Of a stretch of 64,000 nucleotides of DNA, positions 27,427-35,147 are shown in pieces. The notes below the pieces were generated by a model. It did no database searches and was not told the origin of the DNA. It was given only the letters and a program-made list of their open reading frames with translations. The DNA is taken from the NCBI RefSeq assembly GCF_017377875.1, contig NZ_CP070975.1, forward strand, positions 2,480,001 through 2,544,000, read 5' to 3'. Numbering within the stretch: the first letter of the stretch is position 1; each line of letters starts with the position of its first letter. This stretch comes from Alcaligenes sp. SORT26. GTDB taxonomy: Bacteria; Pseudomonadota; Gammaproteobacteria; Burkholderiales; Burkholderiaceae_B. Both the position numbers and the translations under genes were made by a program.

Positions 27427-29040
27427 TCAGAAGGAGGCGCGCAGGCTGAAGTGCACACGCGGATCGTGTCGTTCGGTGTTGACGCCTTGCGTCAGGGGAT
27501 ACGCCCAGTCGGCGTGCAGGGACAGCCAGTCAAACATTTGCAAACGCGTGCCTATGCCCACACTGGCCAGATGAAAGCTGGACTCCTGTTCGGGCAAGGG
27601 ATCGCGCAAACGCAAACGCGCAACATCGCTAAAGGCATAGAAGCGCCACTCGTTCACCGAGGGGCCAATCCAGCGGGCCAAGGAGGGAGTGCGCAGCTCT
27701 ACGCTGGCCATCCAGCCATCGTCCGCACTGCGCTCGGCGGCCAGATAACCGCGTACGCTGGTCGCACCACCGGCGGAAAACTGCTCGTTGGAAACCAGAG
27801 CGCCCGAGCCAATCTGAAAGCCCACGCGGCCATAGGCCTGCCAGTCTTTGGCAAAGGTTTCGGTGTGGTTCAGATCACCCTTGAACACCATGAAACTGGG
27901 GCTGGCCATCCAGCGCTTGTAGTCGAACTCTTCCCATTCGCTGTTCAGGCCAAACAGGCTGCGGCTGGCACCGGTCAAGGTCAGGCCCACGCTGGTTTGC
28001 GAGTCCTCGGTGTAGCGGTAGCCGTTATAGGCCAGCGAAAACGGCAGATAAGTCAGCGGTACACGGTCACTGGTTTCGCCAAAGCGGGTCTGCTCTTCAA
28101 AATCCTTGTAGTCCATACCGATCGAAGCGGTGTGGTACCACGTACCGGTCTGCGGGAAAGTGTAGGTGGCATGAATGCCGTAGGACTGGCCTTTGCCCAG
28201 CACATTGGTGCCGCCTACGGTAGAGACATCGCTGTCCGACTTGTAGCCGGAAAAAGCCAGACTCCAGCGTGGCGACAGAGGCATGGTGTAGGCCGCCGAC
28301 CAGACCTTGGCGTCCTGCATGTCGCGCGGAGCGGTGAAGTAGGTCAGGGAGAAGGTATGGCCGCTTTGCCAAAGATTGTCGTGACCAATAGTGACCATGC
28401 CGCGCAGCTTGCTGGTGTCGGCGCTGTAATCATTGTTCAAGCCCACGCTGGCACTCCAGGGGCTTTTATCGTCAACGCGCAGATCCACATCCATGGTGCC
28501 GGGCACGCGCCCTTCTTTCACCATGGGCATGACCTGGCGGCTGGCACCGCGATTCAATTCGGCCAGTTCGGCCTGCGCTTTGCTGAAATCGGGCACCTGC
28601 CCTTCTTGCAAGGACGGTACGCCATCACGAATGGCCAGCGGCGAGTAGTGTTCCGCACCGACCACGCGCACGCGGCCGACCTTGGTTTCCGTTACCTGGA
28701 AGAACACCACGCCATCGGCTACAGCCTGCTCGGGCAGATCCACGTAGACCGATTGATAGCCTTGGGCGTTATAGACTTCCTGCAAGGCATCGCGTGCTTT
28801 TTCAATATCACCCAGGCTGCGCTCGGGCCCCAGAAAAGGATAGACCGCTTTTTCAATACTGCGGGCATCCAGCACCGTGTTGCCACGCACAATGTATTCA
28901 TTAATGTTGACCTTGCGCTCGGCCTGCGCAGAGGCGACATGAGGCAGCAACAAGGCCAGCGCCATGACTGGCGCAGCACAAAGAGGGTGGCCCCTCCACC
29001 CGGACAAACGGACCTTGCGCCCTGTAATTTCTGCTGGCAT
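27427..29040 (-). CDS. TpsB outer-membrane transporter (ShlB/FhaC/PdtB-like)
   Basis: A 537-residue protein from the ATG at 29040; GTG at 29115 would add 25 residues. The signal peptide ends ASAQA. POTRA domains are seen at ~30-190 (INEYIVRGNTVLDARSIEKAVYPFLG; ARDALQEVYNAQGYQSVYVDLP; VFFQVTETKVGRVRVVGAEHYS), followed by a 16-strand Omp85-type barrel. The conserved loop motif SVRGY lies near residue 430, and the protein ends VHFSLRASF with a terminal Phe. TpsB proteins recognise the TPS domain of TpsA and pass it through the outer membrane. It is the first gene of the operon and is far from its substrate gene, unlike classical tpsBA pairs. The closest system I recall is PdtB of P. aeruginosa. 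Confidence 0.93.
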   Translation of the reverse strand: MPAEITGRKVRLSGWRGHPLCAAPVMALALLLPHVASAQAERKVNINEYIVRGNTVLDARSIEKAVYPFLGPERSLGDIEKARDALQEVYNAQGYQSVYVDLPEQAVADGVVFFQVTETKVGRVRVVGAEHYSPLAIRDGVPSLQEGQVPDFSKAQAELAELNRGASRQVMPMVKEGRVPGTMDVDLRVDDKSPWSASVGLNNDYSADTSKLRGMVTIGHDNLWQSGHTFSLTYFTAPRDMQDAKVWSAAYTMPLSPRWSLAFSGYKSDSDVSTVGGTNVLGKGQSYGIHATYTFPQTGTWYHTASIGMDYKDFEEQTRFGETSDRVPLTYLPFSLAYNGYRYTEDSQTSVGLTLTGASRSLFGLNSEWEEFDYKRWMASPSFMVFKGDLNHTETFAKDWQAYGRVGFQIGSGALVSNEQFSAGGATSVRGYLAAERSADDGWMASVELRTPSLARWIGPSVNEWRFYAFSDVARLRLRDPLPEQESSFHLASVGIGTRLQMFDWLSLHADWAYPLTQGVNTERHDPRVHFSLRASF

Positions 29041-29165
29041 CACGATGCTTACGATCCTCAATCTGATGAGCGGTGTGCTTGTGTGTCCCGTCCGATATCT
29101 GAGCTGGGAAGGCACGCCGCGCGACTCGTTGACATCTAGACGCAGCAGAAATCAAAAACTCTCGT

Positions 29166-29183
29166 TTGTAACAAAAACTTCAT
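29166..29183 (+). promoter_or_regulatory. Pho-box-like repeat A near tpsB
   Basis: TTGTAAC-AAAA-ACTTCAT: two 7-bp units with a 4-bp A-spacer. It is 15 of 18 identical to repeat B at 29279, 113 bp away. The first unit resembles the CTGTAAC variant of the Pho half-site; the second shares only TCAT with it. It lies 126 bp upstream of the tpsB ATG. Confidence 0.4.
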
Positions 29184-29278
29184 ATTTCTATTTGGGCGCT
29201 GGGGAGGGCAAAACGGCCATATGCCTGACAAATAGCAATACTTGTTGGGGACCATGAACGGGGCGCGATGCGCTGCGC

Positions 29279-29296
29279 CTGTCACAAAAACTTCAC
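29279..29296 (+). promoter_or_regulatory. Pho-box-like repeat B upstream of the small secreted-protein gene
   Basis: CTGTCAC-AAAA-ACTTCAC: the first half-site matches the Pho consensus CTGTCA(T/C) fully; the second half is weaker. The spacing of 7-4-7 is that of a PhoB box. It lies 82 bp upstream of the ATG at 29378 and in the same orientation as that gene. Confidence 0.5.
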
Positions 29297-29377
29297 GCAT
29301 CAGAAAGGCGGCTTGCGCTAGGGTGTGGGGACTCCGAACCCGTTTCTGGTTTCGCATTTATTGAGTGGTACTGCCCC

Positions 29378-29749
29378 ATGCGCCCCGTACTTTTTTTCTT
29401 ATTGTTTTTGGCCCAGGCAAGCAGTTTCGCCCAGGAGAGCACGCAAGCCGAAGCGGCCAGGAAGCCGCAAGGCGAGGCATCGCCGGGCTGCGTCAGTGTG
29501 GTGGTGGATGGGCAGGCGGCGCTGTCTTACGATTGCTTGAGCCAGCAGATGCAACCCAAAACAGGGCCGGGGCCCAGCACGCCAAGTATGGGATCGGAAG
29601 CAATCATTCAAAAAGGCCCGAATGCGATGGGCTTGGTGAACCCGGCGACCACCAGCAATCGCATGGGGTCGAATTTCGGGACGTCGGCTTATCCGCAGCG
29701 ACCACCTCGGCCGACCGCCCCCTCGCCGTTCGCGCCGCCTAATCCTTGA
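29378..29749 (+). CDS. Small secreted protein linked to the TPS locus, function unknown
   Basis: A 123-residue protein with a clear signal peptide (RPVLFFLLFLAQASSFA). The mature part has two Cys in a compact motif (GCVSVVVDGQAALSYDCLSQQM), which probably form one disulfide. A long Pro/Ser/Gly-rich low-complexity tail follows and ends in PPNP. No enzyme motif is present. It is divergent from tpsB and shares the region with the Pho-like repeats, so co-regulation with the secretion system is plausible. It ends 7 bp before the convergent methyltransferase stop. I recall small proteins with a similar Cys motif beside haemagglutinin-type loci but could not verify this. Confidence 0.7.
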   Translation: MRPVLFFLLFLAQASSFAQESTQAEAARKPQGEASPGCVSVVVDGQAALSYDCLSQQMQPKTGPGPSTPSMGSEAIIQKGPNAMGLVNPATTSNRMGSNFGTSAYPQRPPRPTAPSPFAPPNP

Positions 29750-29756
29750 AGCAAAT

Positions 29757-30518
29757 TTAGCTGCGTTGATACTGCAAGCAGCGCCCCTTGTAGGACAACT
29801 CCTTGCCTTCGGGCATCAAGATAGGCCGGTCGCGCAAACAGACTTGCCGCACCAGCTCAAAGCCGTAGCGTTCCATTTCCTGAGTGAATTTATTGCGGTG
29901 CCCACGATCCGGGTCCACCACCCAGACTTCGGCCTGCTCTTTGGCGCGCTGGTTCACCAGTTCGGCCAACTGAGCGGGGGTATTGCCTTCATAAAGCAGA
30001 TCACTGCCCACAATCAGGTCGTAGCGCTGCCGGGCAGGCTGTAGCCCCAGGGAAGCGAGCAAATCAGGGCAGGATTGCTCGCCCCACTGCGCATGGACAT
30101 AGGGCAAATCGGCCAAACCATTCAAGGCCTGATTCAACTTCAAAAAATGCGGCACCAGAGGGTGGCAGTCGCTGGCATGAATCTGAGCCCCACGCTTGTG
30201 CATGAGCAAGCTGGTCAAACCCAAGCCGCAGCCCAGCTCCAGAATGGTTTCATCAGGCCGGACAGGACGATTTTTCAGCTTGCGGGCCAACTGTATGCTG
30301 GACGGCCACACCAAACCAAACAAGGGCCAGACGGCGGGACCTATGCCCAAGGCCTGAGCATGCCCCAGGGGGTCCGCGTACTGCATGTGGTCGGCCAAGG
30401 CACGAATCCGTAACGATTCTCTGGGCGAGATTCGTATATGCTGAAGACGCGTTTTGAGCTTGGCGGACGTGGGTGAGGTAGAGCCATGTAAGTCTGACAT
30501 AGATCGATGATCGGCCAT
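29757..30518 (-). CDS. SAM-dependent methyltransferase (Methyltransf_16/METTL-like)
   Basis: A 253-residue cytoplasmic protein. The SAM-binding motif I is ILELGCGLGLTSLLMHKRG at ~90-108, followed by the acidic IHASDCHPLV. A post-I segment, DLIVGSDLLYE, at ~165-176 matches the D-LYE signature of the lysine/nicotinamide N-methyltransferase-like family. GPAVWPLFGLVWPSSIQLA before motif I is the usual cap ('W-s-a--La'). The substrate is not deducible. The gene is convergent with the small secreted-protein gene and divergent from the second methyltransferase. Confidence 0.82.
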   Translation of the reverse strand: MADHRSMSDLHGSTSPTSAKLKTRLQHIRISPRESLRIRALADHMQYADPLGHAQALGIGPAVWPLFGLVWPSSIQLARKLKNRPVRPDETILELGCGLGLTSLLMHKRGAQIHASDCHPLVPHFLKLNQALNGLADLPYVHAQWGEQSCPDLLASLGLQPARQRYDLIVGSDLLYEGNTPAQLAELVNQRAKEQAEVWVVDPDRGHRNKFTQEMERYGFELVRQVCLRDRPILMPEGKELSYKGRCLQYQRS

Positions 30519-30546
30519 ATCGACACAAAAAGCGAATTTAGGCCTA

Positions 30547-30578
30547 TTTTGCCGTGGTTTAAACTATAAATGGCAAAA
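30547..30578. promoter_or_regulatory. TTTTGCC-N18-GGCAAAA inverted repeat between divergent methyltransferases
   Basis: TTTTGCC (30547-30553) and GGCAAAA (30572-30578) form a perfect 7-bp dyad with an AT-rich 18-bp centre holding TATAAA. It lies between divergent starts at 30518 and 30620 and may be an operator or the core promoter. Function is inferred from position only. Confidence 0.3.
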
Positions 30579-30619
30579 ATTAGACGAACTTCGACTTCAA
30601 CCCCCTATAAGGACTGCTA

Positions 30620-31375
30620 TTGTTCAAAGACCTGATTAACGACCTCAACGACCATTCCATCGTGGAACCAGACATCTTCCTGGACGTACCCTTTGTCCCC
30701 AGTGATGACCGCGTCATCGACACCATGCTGCAACTGGCCGGAACCGGCCGCAAAGACGTGCTGTATGACCTGGGCTGCGGCGATGGCCGCATTGTTATTG
30801 CTGCCGCCAAAAAATATCGCTGCACCAGCATCGGGGTTGAACTGGACCCGCTACGCGTTGCCGATGCCATGGAGCAAGCAGGCCACGCTGGCGTGGAGTA
30901 TCTGGTGGACTTTGTGGAAGAGGATCTGTTTACCGCAGACTTCAGCCAGGCCACGATCGTGACGCTGTATTTGATGGACACTATCAACGCCATCCTGCGC
31001 CCCCGCTTGCTGCAAGAGCTGCGGCCCGGTGCGCGTATTGTGTCGCACGCCTTTGATATGGGCGACTGGCAGGCCGACGAAATCCTGCAAGTAGGCGGCA
31101 TCAAGATCTACAAATGGATTGTGCCTGCACAGGTCGCGGGCGAATGGGAGTGGGAGGGGCTGGATGGGACAGACTACCGCTTGCAACTGAAACAGCGTTA
31201 TCAGGAAGTCAGCGGCAAGGTCTGGATCAATGGCGAACCGGGTGTGCTGGATAATTTGCACTTGTCAGGCGACTGTCTGGAAATCAGTACACAGGCGAAC
31301 CCGTCGGCCCCTCAGATTTGGACCACGCTGTATTTTGACCATGAAGAACTGCTGTCTGTAGAAGAAGCCGCCTGA
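30620..31375 (+). CDS. SAM-dependent class I methyltransferase
   Basis: A 251-residue protein with a TTG start at 30620; AAGGACT at 30609 is a well-placed ribosome site and no in-frame ATG precedes the fold. FVPSDDRVIDTMLQLA leads to motif I, VLYDLGCGDGRIVIAAA (~48-64), then GVELDPLRVADAM and the motif IV region, TIVTLYLMDTIN. The C-terminal half (WIVPAQVAGEWEWEGLDG; LHLSGDCLEIS) is beta-rich. The set resembles small secreted or cytosolic methyltransferases of proteobacteria acting on unknown substrates; the LDP-after-motif-I pattern is also seen in Dot1-like folds. It is followed by a strong terminator. Confidence 0.82.
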   Translation: MFKDLINDLNDHSIVEPDIFLDVPFVPSDDRVIDTMLQLAGTGRKDVLYDLGCGDGRIVIAAAKKYRCTSIGVELDPLRVADAMEQAGHAGVEYLVDFVEEDLFTADFSQATIVTLYLMDTINAILRPRLLQELRPGARIVSHAFDMGDWQADEILQVGGIKIYKWIVPAQVAGEWEWEGLDGTDYRLQLKQRYQEVSGKVWINGEPGVLDNLHLSGDCLEISTQANPSAPQIWTTLYFDHEELLSVEEAA

Positions 31376-31452
31376 ATCTTGCAGGCGCTTGTTAGCACTC
31401 TTCTTGCTACCTCCATTTCCCGCACTTGATCGTCCAGGCTTAGACGATTTCC

Positions 31453-31492
31453 AAGCCCCGAGTCCGGCACAACGCCGGACTCGGGGCTTTTT
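31453..31492. terminator. Strong bidirectional terminator
   Basis: A perfect 16-bp stem with arms 31453-31468 and 31474-31489 has a 5-base loop (ACAAC) and is followed by TTT on the plus strand; AA precedes it for the minus strand. It sits between the convergent methyltransferase (+) and TonB receptor (-) genes and starts about 3 bp beyond the receptor stop. Confidence 0.9.
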
Positions 31493-31494
31493 GC

Positions 31495-33903
31495 TTAAAA
31501 CTGATATTTCATCGTCAGCATGATCTTTTGTGGTGCGCCATAAAAGCCCTGCGAATCCTCCGTCAGATCCACATACTTCTTGTCGAACAGATTGTTGACG
31601 TTCAACTGGGCTGACAGGCTGGACGAGAAGCGGTAATTCGCCATCATGTTCGCCAGCAGGATGGAGCCTTGCGCACGTCTGGCCTTTACGTTCGGCGCGA
31701 CAACCCTGTCCACGTAAACATGGCTACGCCATTGCAAGCCGCCGCCCACCGTCAGTTTCCCCTCGGTGCCTGGCACCACATAAGAAGTCTGGAGATTCGC
31801 CATGTTCTGCGGTTCGGAAGTTTTAAATGGGCCACCTTCCGCATTGCGCACCAGGTTACGAGCAAAGCCCGCAGACACCTGCCAGCCTGGCTGAATTTCA
31901 CCCGAAGCCTGCAGCTCGAACCCTTCGCTGGTTACGCCCTTGGCACCCCGATAAGCAAAATCGCTAGAGCCGGGAACAGTCAGGTCACCATCTTTCTGGG
32001 CCACATTGTCTTGTTCGATCCGAAACACGGCTACCGAGGTGTTGAGCTTGCCGTCAAAGTGCTCGGCTTTCAGGCCCAGTTCGTAGCTCTTGCCCTGCAC
32101 CGGGTCCAGATAGCCACCACTGGCGTCACGATAGGTCTGTGGCTGGAAGATATCCGTGTAGCTGGCATAGGCGGTGTAGTTCTCGTTGAAGTCGTACAGC
32201 AGGCCCGCATACGGCGTAAAGACATGGTGAGTCATGGTGTCATCGCCAGTCTCACGTTTCCAGTTGGTTTGACGACCACCCACAATCAACTTCAGGGAGT
32301 CGCCAAGCGACAAGCGCAAGGCACCATAGACCGCATTCTGGCGCGTTTCCTGCTCGCCCAGCAGTTGGAAATTGCCCCACACCGGCTCCGGGTAAGAGCC
32401 ATTCCACTCGAACACATTGCCCACCGGGGTATTGCCCTGTGGCGCGTGATTGCCATAGCGATAGTTGGCCTTGCTGCCCATCAGGCCCACAAACGCTTCG
32501 TGTTCCTGACCAAAAGCGGCGAATGGCCCGCTCAATTCCAGGGACGCACTATTCTGGTCAAACTCCTGATGCGAGCGGTTCAGCAAGGAGCTCATGCCTA
32601 GCCCAGTGACTGGATCGGGATGGCCCATCAGATAAATCAGCTTGGAGTCGTACTTGCTTTCCAGACGGCTGACATTGGCCTTCAAGGACCAGCCATTAGA
32701 GAAACGATGATCAACACCGGCATAAAAGGTATTGCTGGTCGTGTCCCAGCGGGTCCAATCCGCACCAATGCTGAAAGAACGACGCCAATCCAGGTCGTTC
32801 CCCTGCTTATCCAAGGTTGGCAGGCCACCCCAGGTCACGCCAGTTGGACGTTTAGCCTGATGCTCTACCCCCACGCGCACCGTTGTGTCCGGTGTCACAT
32901 CTGCTTCTGCCGTGGCCAGCCAGGCACGATTGCGGGTGTGGTAGCGGTCGATATAGGAGTCACGCTCCTCCATCATCCCGGCCACTCGTGCGCGTACGGT
33001 GCCGTCCTTGTTCAAGGGCGTGGACAGATCAATCGCGCCCCGATGGTGGTCCCAGGAGCCTATGCCTACCGAGGCCGTGCCGGTGAATACATCACTGCTG
33101 GCGCGTTTGCGCACCATGTTGACCGACGCACCGGGGTTGCCCGCACCTGTCATCAAACCGGTAGCGCCACGCACAATCTCGATACGGTCGTACAGAATAG
33201 GATCGAAGTTGGAAGTGCCAAAGAAGTCATTCTGCGTGGCAATGGACACCCCATCGTACTGATAATTGTCGATATAAAAACCGCGCGAATGGATGTCGGT
33301 ACGATCAATATCAGAGGTGGAGGCAGTGATCCCCGTTACGGTGCGAAAGGTGTCGCCCAGCGTGGTCAGATTCATGTCTTCCATCTGCTGACGTGTCACC
33401 ACACTGACCGATTGAGGCGTCTCCCGTGGCGACAAACGCAGACCTGTTGCGGCCGTTGTTGCCTGCGTCGTATAGGAGCCTGAGCCTTCGGTAGACAGAT
33501 CCCGCCCGACCACGCGCACCGGAGCCAACTGCGTGGCCTCGCCTTGTACAGGGCGCGTCACAGAGACATTGTTGCCATTGCGCCGAAACTCCAGGCCCGT
33601 ACCGGCCAGCAAGCGGCTCAAGGCCTGATCGGCCGTCAAACTTCCGGAAACAGAGGGCGCATTCAGCCCTTTAACCGCATCGGGCAGATAGAAAATCTGC
33701 AAACCGGCCTGTGCGCCCAGTTTTTCCAGCGCCGCATCCAAGGGCTGAGCGGCAATACTGATGGCAACCGGCGCTTCCTGCGCCTGGGCGTCAGAAGAGT
33801 GCAAACCAAAAGCAAGAAAAAGCGAGAGTGCGAGGGCGTTAAGGCCAATCAATGTCGTACCCCGACGCGCCGAGGCGGTGGGGCTAGCTTGCGTGTCCAG
33901 CAT
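31495..33903 (-). CDS. TonB-dependent siderophore receptor with STN domain
   Basis: An 802-residue protein from the ATG at 33903. The signal peptide ends DAQAQ at ~42. An STN domain at ~45-110 (SIAAQPLDAALEKLGAQAG; TADQALSRLLAGTG) and a TonB-box-like LAPVRVVG at ~124 precede the plug at ~145-270 (ETPQSVSVVTRQQMEDMN; YDRIEIVRGATGLMTGAG). The barrel (FDKKYVDLTEDSQGFYG near the end) finishes LTMKYQF with a terminal Phe. It belongs to the FpvA/FoxA-like ferric siderophore group. It is the third gene after an ECF sigma and a FecR on the same strand, so it both imports its ligand and induces its own expression. A Fur-box-like site and a GATACA dyad lie in the leader. Confidence 0.94.
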   Translation of the reverse strand: MLDTQASPTASARRGTTLIGLNALALSLFLAFGLHSSDAQAQEAPVAISIAAQPLDAALEKLGAQAGLQIFYLPDAVKGLNAPSVSGSLTADQALSRLLAGTGLEFRRNGNNVSVTRPVQGEATQLAPVRVVGRDLSTEGSGSYTTQATTAATGLRLSPRETPQSVSVVTRQQMEDMNLTTLGDTFRTVTGITASTSDIDRTDIHSRGFYIDNYQYDGVSIATQNDFFGTSNFDPILYDRIEIVRGATGLMTGAGNPGASVNMVRKRASSDVFTGTASVGIGSWDHHRGAIDLSTPLNKDGTVRARVAGMMEERDSYIDRYHTRNRAWLATAEADVTPDTTVRVGVEHQAKRPTGVTWGGLPTLDKQGNDLDWRRSFSIGADWTRWDTTSNTFYAGVDHRFSNGWSLKANVSRLESKYDSKLIYLMGHPDPVTGLGMSSLLNRSHQEFDQNSASLELSGPFAAFGQEHEAFVGLMGSKANYRYGNHAPQGNTPVGNVFEWNGSYPEPVWGNFQLLGEQETRQNAVYGALRLSLGDSLKLIVGGRQTNWKRETGDDTMTHHVFTPYAGLLYDFNENYTAYASYTDIFQPQTYRDASGGYLDPVQGKSYELGLKAEHFDGKLNTSVAVFRIEQDNVAQKDGDLTVPGSSDFAYRGAKGVTSEGFELQASGEIQPGWQVSAGFARNLVRNAEGGPFKTSEPQNMANLQTSYVVPGTEGKLTVGGGLQWRSHVYVDRVVAPNVKARRAQGSILLANMMANYRFSSSLSAQLNVNNLFDKKYVDLTEDSQGFYGAPQKIMLTMKYQF

Positions 33904-34030
33904 GAACGGAGTTCCAAAAAATAAGTACGCGCACGGTGCGCAGACGCCCTTGGCCAAGGCTATGGGTCAGCTTGTTTTTCGTCTGAAAAGACAAGCCCCC
34001 ATAAGTAAGACGCCGTAGCGAAAAATTTTC

Positions 34031-34049
34031 CGGAATGATTCTCACTGCT
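34031..34049 (-). promoter_or_regulatory. Weak Fur-box-like site upstream of the receptor
   Basis: On the minus strand AGCAGTGAGAATCATTCCG matches 11 of 19 positions of GATAATGATAATCATTATC, including the contiguous AATCATT core. It lies about 130 bp before the receptor ATG, in the gap after fecR. Confidence 0.35.
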
Positions 34050-34055
34050 CTTTTT

Positions 34056-34070
34056 GATACAGAATGTATC
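34056..34070. promoter_or_regulatory. GATACA-GAA-TGTATC palindrome in the fecR-receptor gap
   Basis: A perfect 6-3-6 inverted repeat ends 12 bp beyond the fecR stop on the minus strand. It could be a regulator site or a weak hairpin. It is flanked by T-runs on both sides of the plus strand but does not look like a standard terminator. Confidence 0.3.
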
Positions 34071-34082
34071 TTTAACGAAGCC

Positions 34083-35069
34083 TTATCGCGCCATCAACAA
34101 TGCACTGCCATCAGCCTGCCGTGCCACCAGAACCGGGGCGATATCCGGCAGGATATCCAGGGCCGCTGCAGGCTCTTCAATACTGAGCGTGCCTGAAATA
34201 CGCAACTTGGCAATCTGCGGGTCTAGCACTCGCAGGGGCTGGTCCAGATAACGGCTCAATTCGCTGGCTACCGTTGCCAAGGGCACATCACGGAACACGA
34301 TACGCCCTTGCTGCCAGGCGGTGATGGCCTCCACCCGCTCCTGGCTCAATGGCGTCAAACTGCTCTGCACCGCGCTGGAGACCTGTCCCGCCGTCAGGGA
34401 AGCCCGCTCGCGACGCCACCAAGGCCCAGTCGACAATTGCACCGATCCTTCCCGCACCGCGACAGTCACCTTGTCCGCCTCCCGGCGCACATTGAATTGC
34501 GTGCCCGTCACCAGCACATGCGCCTCGCCCGCCTCGACGGAAAAGGGTCGGCTCTTGTCGGAATGAACGGCAAACAAGGCCTCGCCCCGCAACAATTCCA
34601 CACTACGGCGCGATTCGTAAAAGGCGATGTTCAACTCCGTATCGGTATTCAGATCCAGCCGGGAGCCATCGGGCAAGTCAAACTGCTGGCGCTCACCGCG
34701 CGCGGTCAGTAATCGTTGGGTAAAAACCGGCGTCTCTGCCCACATGGGACGGCTGATCCAGGCACCTGCTGCCACCGTGGCAACCGTCGCTCCCGTCCCT
34801 ATCAACCAGCGCCTACGCGTGAAACGGGGCGTCTCCTGCGCCGGGCGCGTCATAATCTCCCGCATTTCATCCATAGGCAGATGGTCGGCCACCTGCCAGA
34901 CCTGCTGCAAAGAACGGTACTCACGCTCATGAGCCGGGTTACTGGCCAACCAGGCATCCCGCTCCTGCTGCTCCTGAACACTCAAGGTGCCAAGCTGCTC
35001 CCGGGAAAACCATTCCAGGGCTTGTTCACGCGGCAGATTGGAGGGGGTAGCGTTGTCGTTTCTAGGCAT
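34083..35069 (-). CDS. FecR-family anti-sigma/sensor protein
   Basis: A 328-residue protein from the ATG at 35069. The cytoplasmic sigma-interaction region (EQALEWFSREQLGTLSVQEQ; REYRSLQQVWQVAD) spans 1-80. One membrane segment is at ~92-112 (RRWLIGTGATVATVAAGAWI). The periplasmic FecR domain has TARGERQQFDLPDGSRLDLNT, RSVELLRGEALFAVH and VLVTGTQFNVR. The C-terminal STN-like segment (FRDVPLATVASELSRY; LRISGTLSIEEP) should contact the receptor signalling domain. It sits between sigma (35148) and receptor (31495), the standard fecI-fecR-fecA order. Confidence 0.93.
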   Translation of the reverse strand: MPRNDNATPSNLPREQALEWFSREQLGTLSVQEQQERDAWLASNPAHEREYRSLQQVWQVADHLPMDEMREIMTRPAQETPRFTRRRWLIGTGATVATVAAGAWISRPMWAETPVFTQRLLTARGERQQFDLPDGSRLDLNTDTELNIAFYESRRSVELLRGEALFAVHSDKSRPFSVEAGEAHVLVTGTQFNVRREADKVTVAVREGSVQLSTGPWWRRERASLTAGQVSSAVQSSLTPLSQERVEAITAWQQGRIVFRDVPLATVASELSRYLDQPLRVLDPQIAKLRISGTLSIEEPAAALDILPDIAPVLVARQADGSALLMAR

Positions 35070-35147
35070 GGTTCGCGTCGCTAGGGACACAGGGCAGAAA
35101 ACCACGCCCTTCACTATTAAGACGTCTGGGCATGGGGAAATCCGGAA

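Larger units (their letters stand above)
29041..29377. promoter_or_regulatory. Divergent promoter region between tpsB and the small secreted-protein gene
   Basis: This 337-bp stretch is the longest gene-free region in the window. It holds two similar 18-bp elements (29166-29183 and 29279-29296, listed separately). It also holds the alternative 5' extension of tpsB. No tRNA or other RNA gene is seen. An ATG-containing stretch at 29218-29256 has no supported reading frame. Confidence 0.6.

Noticed and set aside
27409-29139. 576-codon plus-strand frame opposite tpsB
   Set aside because: Complete overlap with the well-conserved TpsB gene and no recognisable protein features.
29218-29256. Possible short leader peptide in the tpsB divergent region
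   Set aside because: ATG codons are present but there is no ribosome site, and the frame is short and without features.
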